Made by a program: the position numbers and the translations under genes. The notes beneath the pieces are model-generated. The model saw nothing but the letters and a program-made list of their open reading frames with translations, did not search any database and was not told the DNA's origin. 7,240 nt of DNA from positions 1-7,240 of the forward strand of contig CANTEO010000085.1 in assembly GCA_947652855.1 (NCBI GenBank), in the 5' to 3' direction. Below, in pieces: positions 6,890 to 7,240 of this stretch (position 1 is the first letter of the stretch; every line of letters begins with the position of its first letter). This DNA comes from an uncultured Roseburia sp. (lineage in GTDB: Bacteria; Bacillota; Clostridia; Lachnospirales; Lachnospiraceae).

Positions 6890-6925
6890 AAAGGCGGCGT
6901 CAATCGAACGATTGAAGCCGCCTTT
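6890..6925. terminator. Strong two-part hairpin, possible terminator
   Basis: AAAGGCGGC (6890-6898) pairs with GCCGCCTTT (6917-6925), and TCAATCG (6900-6906) pairs with CGATTGA (6909-6915). Only G6899/A6916 is unpaired within the stem, and in practice the loop is GAAC. The stem is very stable, but neither side has a proper U-tract: the plus strand continues CTTTCCCATGC and the minus strand CTTTTAATCTTC. It would end the putative plus-strand transcript, or act as an RNA-stability or protein-binding structure. Confidence 0.5.
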
Positions 6926-6953
6926 CCCATGCTTTCTCAATTCCTGTCATCTT
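6923..6953. repeat. Direct repeat, copy A
   Basis: Copy A aligns with 6963-6995 at 27 of about 33 columns, sharing an uninterrupted TCAATTCCTG and the blocks TTTCC, ATG and TTTC. The copies are offset by 40-41 bp. Copy A begins inside the right arm of the 6890-6925 hairpin. The origin is unknown; it may be a diverged tandem duplication or paired protein-binding sites. Confidence 0.6.
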
Positions 6954-6962
6954 TGCATAGCG

Positions 6963-6995
6963 TTTCCTATGTTTTCGTCAATTCCTGATATTCTT
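6963..6995. repeat. Direct repeat, copy B
   Basis: This is the second copy of the repeat at 6923-6953, with two single-base insertions and four substitutions relative to copy A. A short inverted repeat CATAG/CTATG (6956-6960 and 6967-6971) spans its left end. Nothing in it is coding in a convincing frame on either strand. No third copy follows before the palindrome. Confidence 0.6.
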
Positions 6996-7028
6996 CCGTA
7001 TATTGCTGTAATGCAAAAATCAATTTTT

Positions 7029-7240
7029 AAATGCCGCTTGGGATGGCGCCTGCCTTTGGGCGGACGATATGTCCGGCGTTCCAATTCAGGCCGTTAGAAG
7101 CCCGTCGGCTCTTAGTAAAAACGGGTGACTGCCCGTTTTAGCTTAGAGCCGTTACGCGGTTTCTAAGAGCGCAAGCGCGCCTGAATGGAACGCCGGACAT
7201 ATCGTCCGCCCAAAGGCAGGCGCCATCCCAAGCGGCATTT
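7029..7240. repeat. Giant imperfect palindrome (62-bp arms), open at the window edge
   Basis: The left arm 7029-7091 is the reverse complement of the right arm 7179-7240 except for one extra A (7084). The outer 55 bases match perfectly, then 7 more after the bulge. The 87-nt centre also folds: TTAGAAGCC 7094-7102 with 7158-7166, GGCTCT 7107-7112 with AGAGCC 7145-7150, and TAAAACGGG with CCCGTTTTA at 7116-7140, capped by a TGACTG loop. Each arm further contains its own CGGAC-GATAT-GTCCG repeat (7061-7075 and 7194-7208). Pair 7100/7160 is a G-U wobble only in plus-strand RNA, a slight hint for that strand. The right arm reaches the last base, so the full element is probably longer. It could be a MITE-like mobile repeat, an extended RNA hairpin, or part of a larger element; no transposase or reverse transcriptase is visible. 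Confidence 0.93.
7107..7150. repeat. Apical hairpin of the palindrome
   Basis: GGCTCT-t-AG (7107-7115) pairs with CT-t-AGAGCC (7142-7150). It continues into TAAAA-a-CGGG (7116-7125) with CCCGTTTTA (7132-7140), with a TGACTG hexaloop at 7126-7131. Small asymmetries (T/T mismatch, bulged A7121, bulged G7141) show that this part has drifted more than the arms yet kept its pairing. It would be the tip if the whole element extrudes or folds as RNA. Confidence 0.8.

Larger units (their letters stand above)
6721..6925 (+). ncRNA. Putative short plus-strand transcript of unknown function
   Basis: This stretch lies between the plus-strand promoter and a strong hairpin at 6890-6925, and has no ORF of useful length. 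It includes a good Shine-Dalgarno with a three-codon ORF, an AAAGGA (6855-6860) followed by ATG and a five-codon ORF (6873-6890), and local pairings such as CGAC/GTCG around an AAAGGAA loop and GTTC/GAAC at about 6868-6879. I compared it from memory with common riboswitches (lysine, SAM, TPP, glycine, cobalamin, guanidine, THF), SRP RNA and 6S RNA, and found no convincing match. That a discrete RNA is made here is inference. Confidence 0.3.

Noticed and set aside
6912..7097. Plus-strand open frame of 61 codons running into the palindrome
   Set aside because: It starts inside the 6890-6925 hairpin without a ribosome site, spans the direct repeats and ends within the palindrome; no protein-like pattern.
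7029..7240. Retron msr-msd or group II intron identity for the palindrome
   Set aside because: No reverse transcriptase, branch-point guanosine context or intron 5' motif is visible. It cannot be excluded because the sequence ends at 7240, but nothing here supports it.
7029..7240. Simple assembly fold-back artefact
   Set aside because: A fold-back would give arms identical up to the turning point. Here the centre pairs imperfectly with bulges, a wobble and an asymmetric GCGCAAGCGC insert. Long reads would still be needed to settle it.

Overview
The window looks like chromosomal DNA from an anaerobic, fairly GC-rich Firmicute, probably a clostridium of the Lachnospiraceae type. This is an inference. 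It rests on an oxygen-sensitive class III ribonucleotide reductase with its activase, strong AGGAG/GGAGG ribosome binding sites, sigma-A type promoters in AT-rich gaps, and a DegV-family protein. No tRNA, rRNA, CRISPR array or recognisable transposase is visible.

Layout. Positions 1-139 hold two back-to-back intrinsic terminators: one for a plus-strand gene lying left of the window, one for the minus-strand gene that follows. All five confident genes are on the minus strand, so transcription runs right to left. From the right they are a DegV/FakB-like fatty-acid-binding protein (5648-6487), folC (4368-5651), nrdD (2071-4233), nrdG (1538-2074) and an HtrA-type membrane-anchored serine protease (221-1426). 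Two pairs share ATGA stop/start overlaps and are probably translationally coupled: degV-folC and nrdD-nrdG. The nrdDG unit has a near-perfect sigma-A promoter (TTGACA, 17 bp, TACAAT) and two NrdR-box-like sequences exactly 31 bp apart, one inside the promoter spacer and one just upstream of the -35. This is the expected layout for repression by NrdR when dNTP levels are high. NrdG supplies the glycyl radical that NrdD needs to make deoxynucleotides without oxygen. FolC makes and retains folates, which serve thymidylate and purine synthesis.

The right-hand end (about 6540-7240) contains no convincing protein gene and is the unusual part. An AT-rich stretch of about 170 bp is followed by a plus-strand promoter (TTGACA, 17 bp, TAATAT), a good Shine-Dalgarno driving a three-codon ORF (Met-Lys-Lys-stop), about 120 bp of unrecognised sequence, a strong 36-nt hairpin and a pair of 31-33 bp direct repeats. 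Last comes a giant imperfect palindrome running to the window edge. Its arms are 62 paired bases, of which the outer 55 match perfectly, and its centre also folds back on itself. The palindrome and the putative small transcription unit before it are the best candidates for something undescribed: a non-coding RNA, a MITE-like element, or one end of a larger element lying beyond position 7240. The sequence alone does not decide between these.
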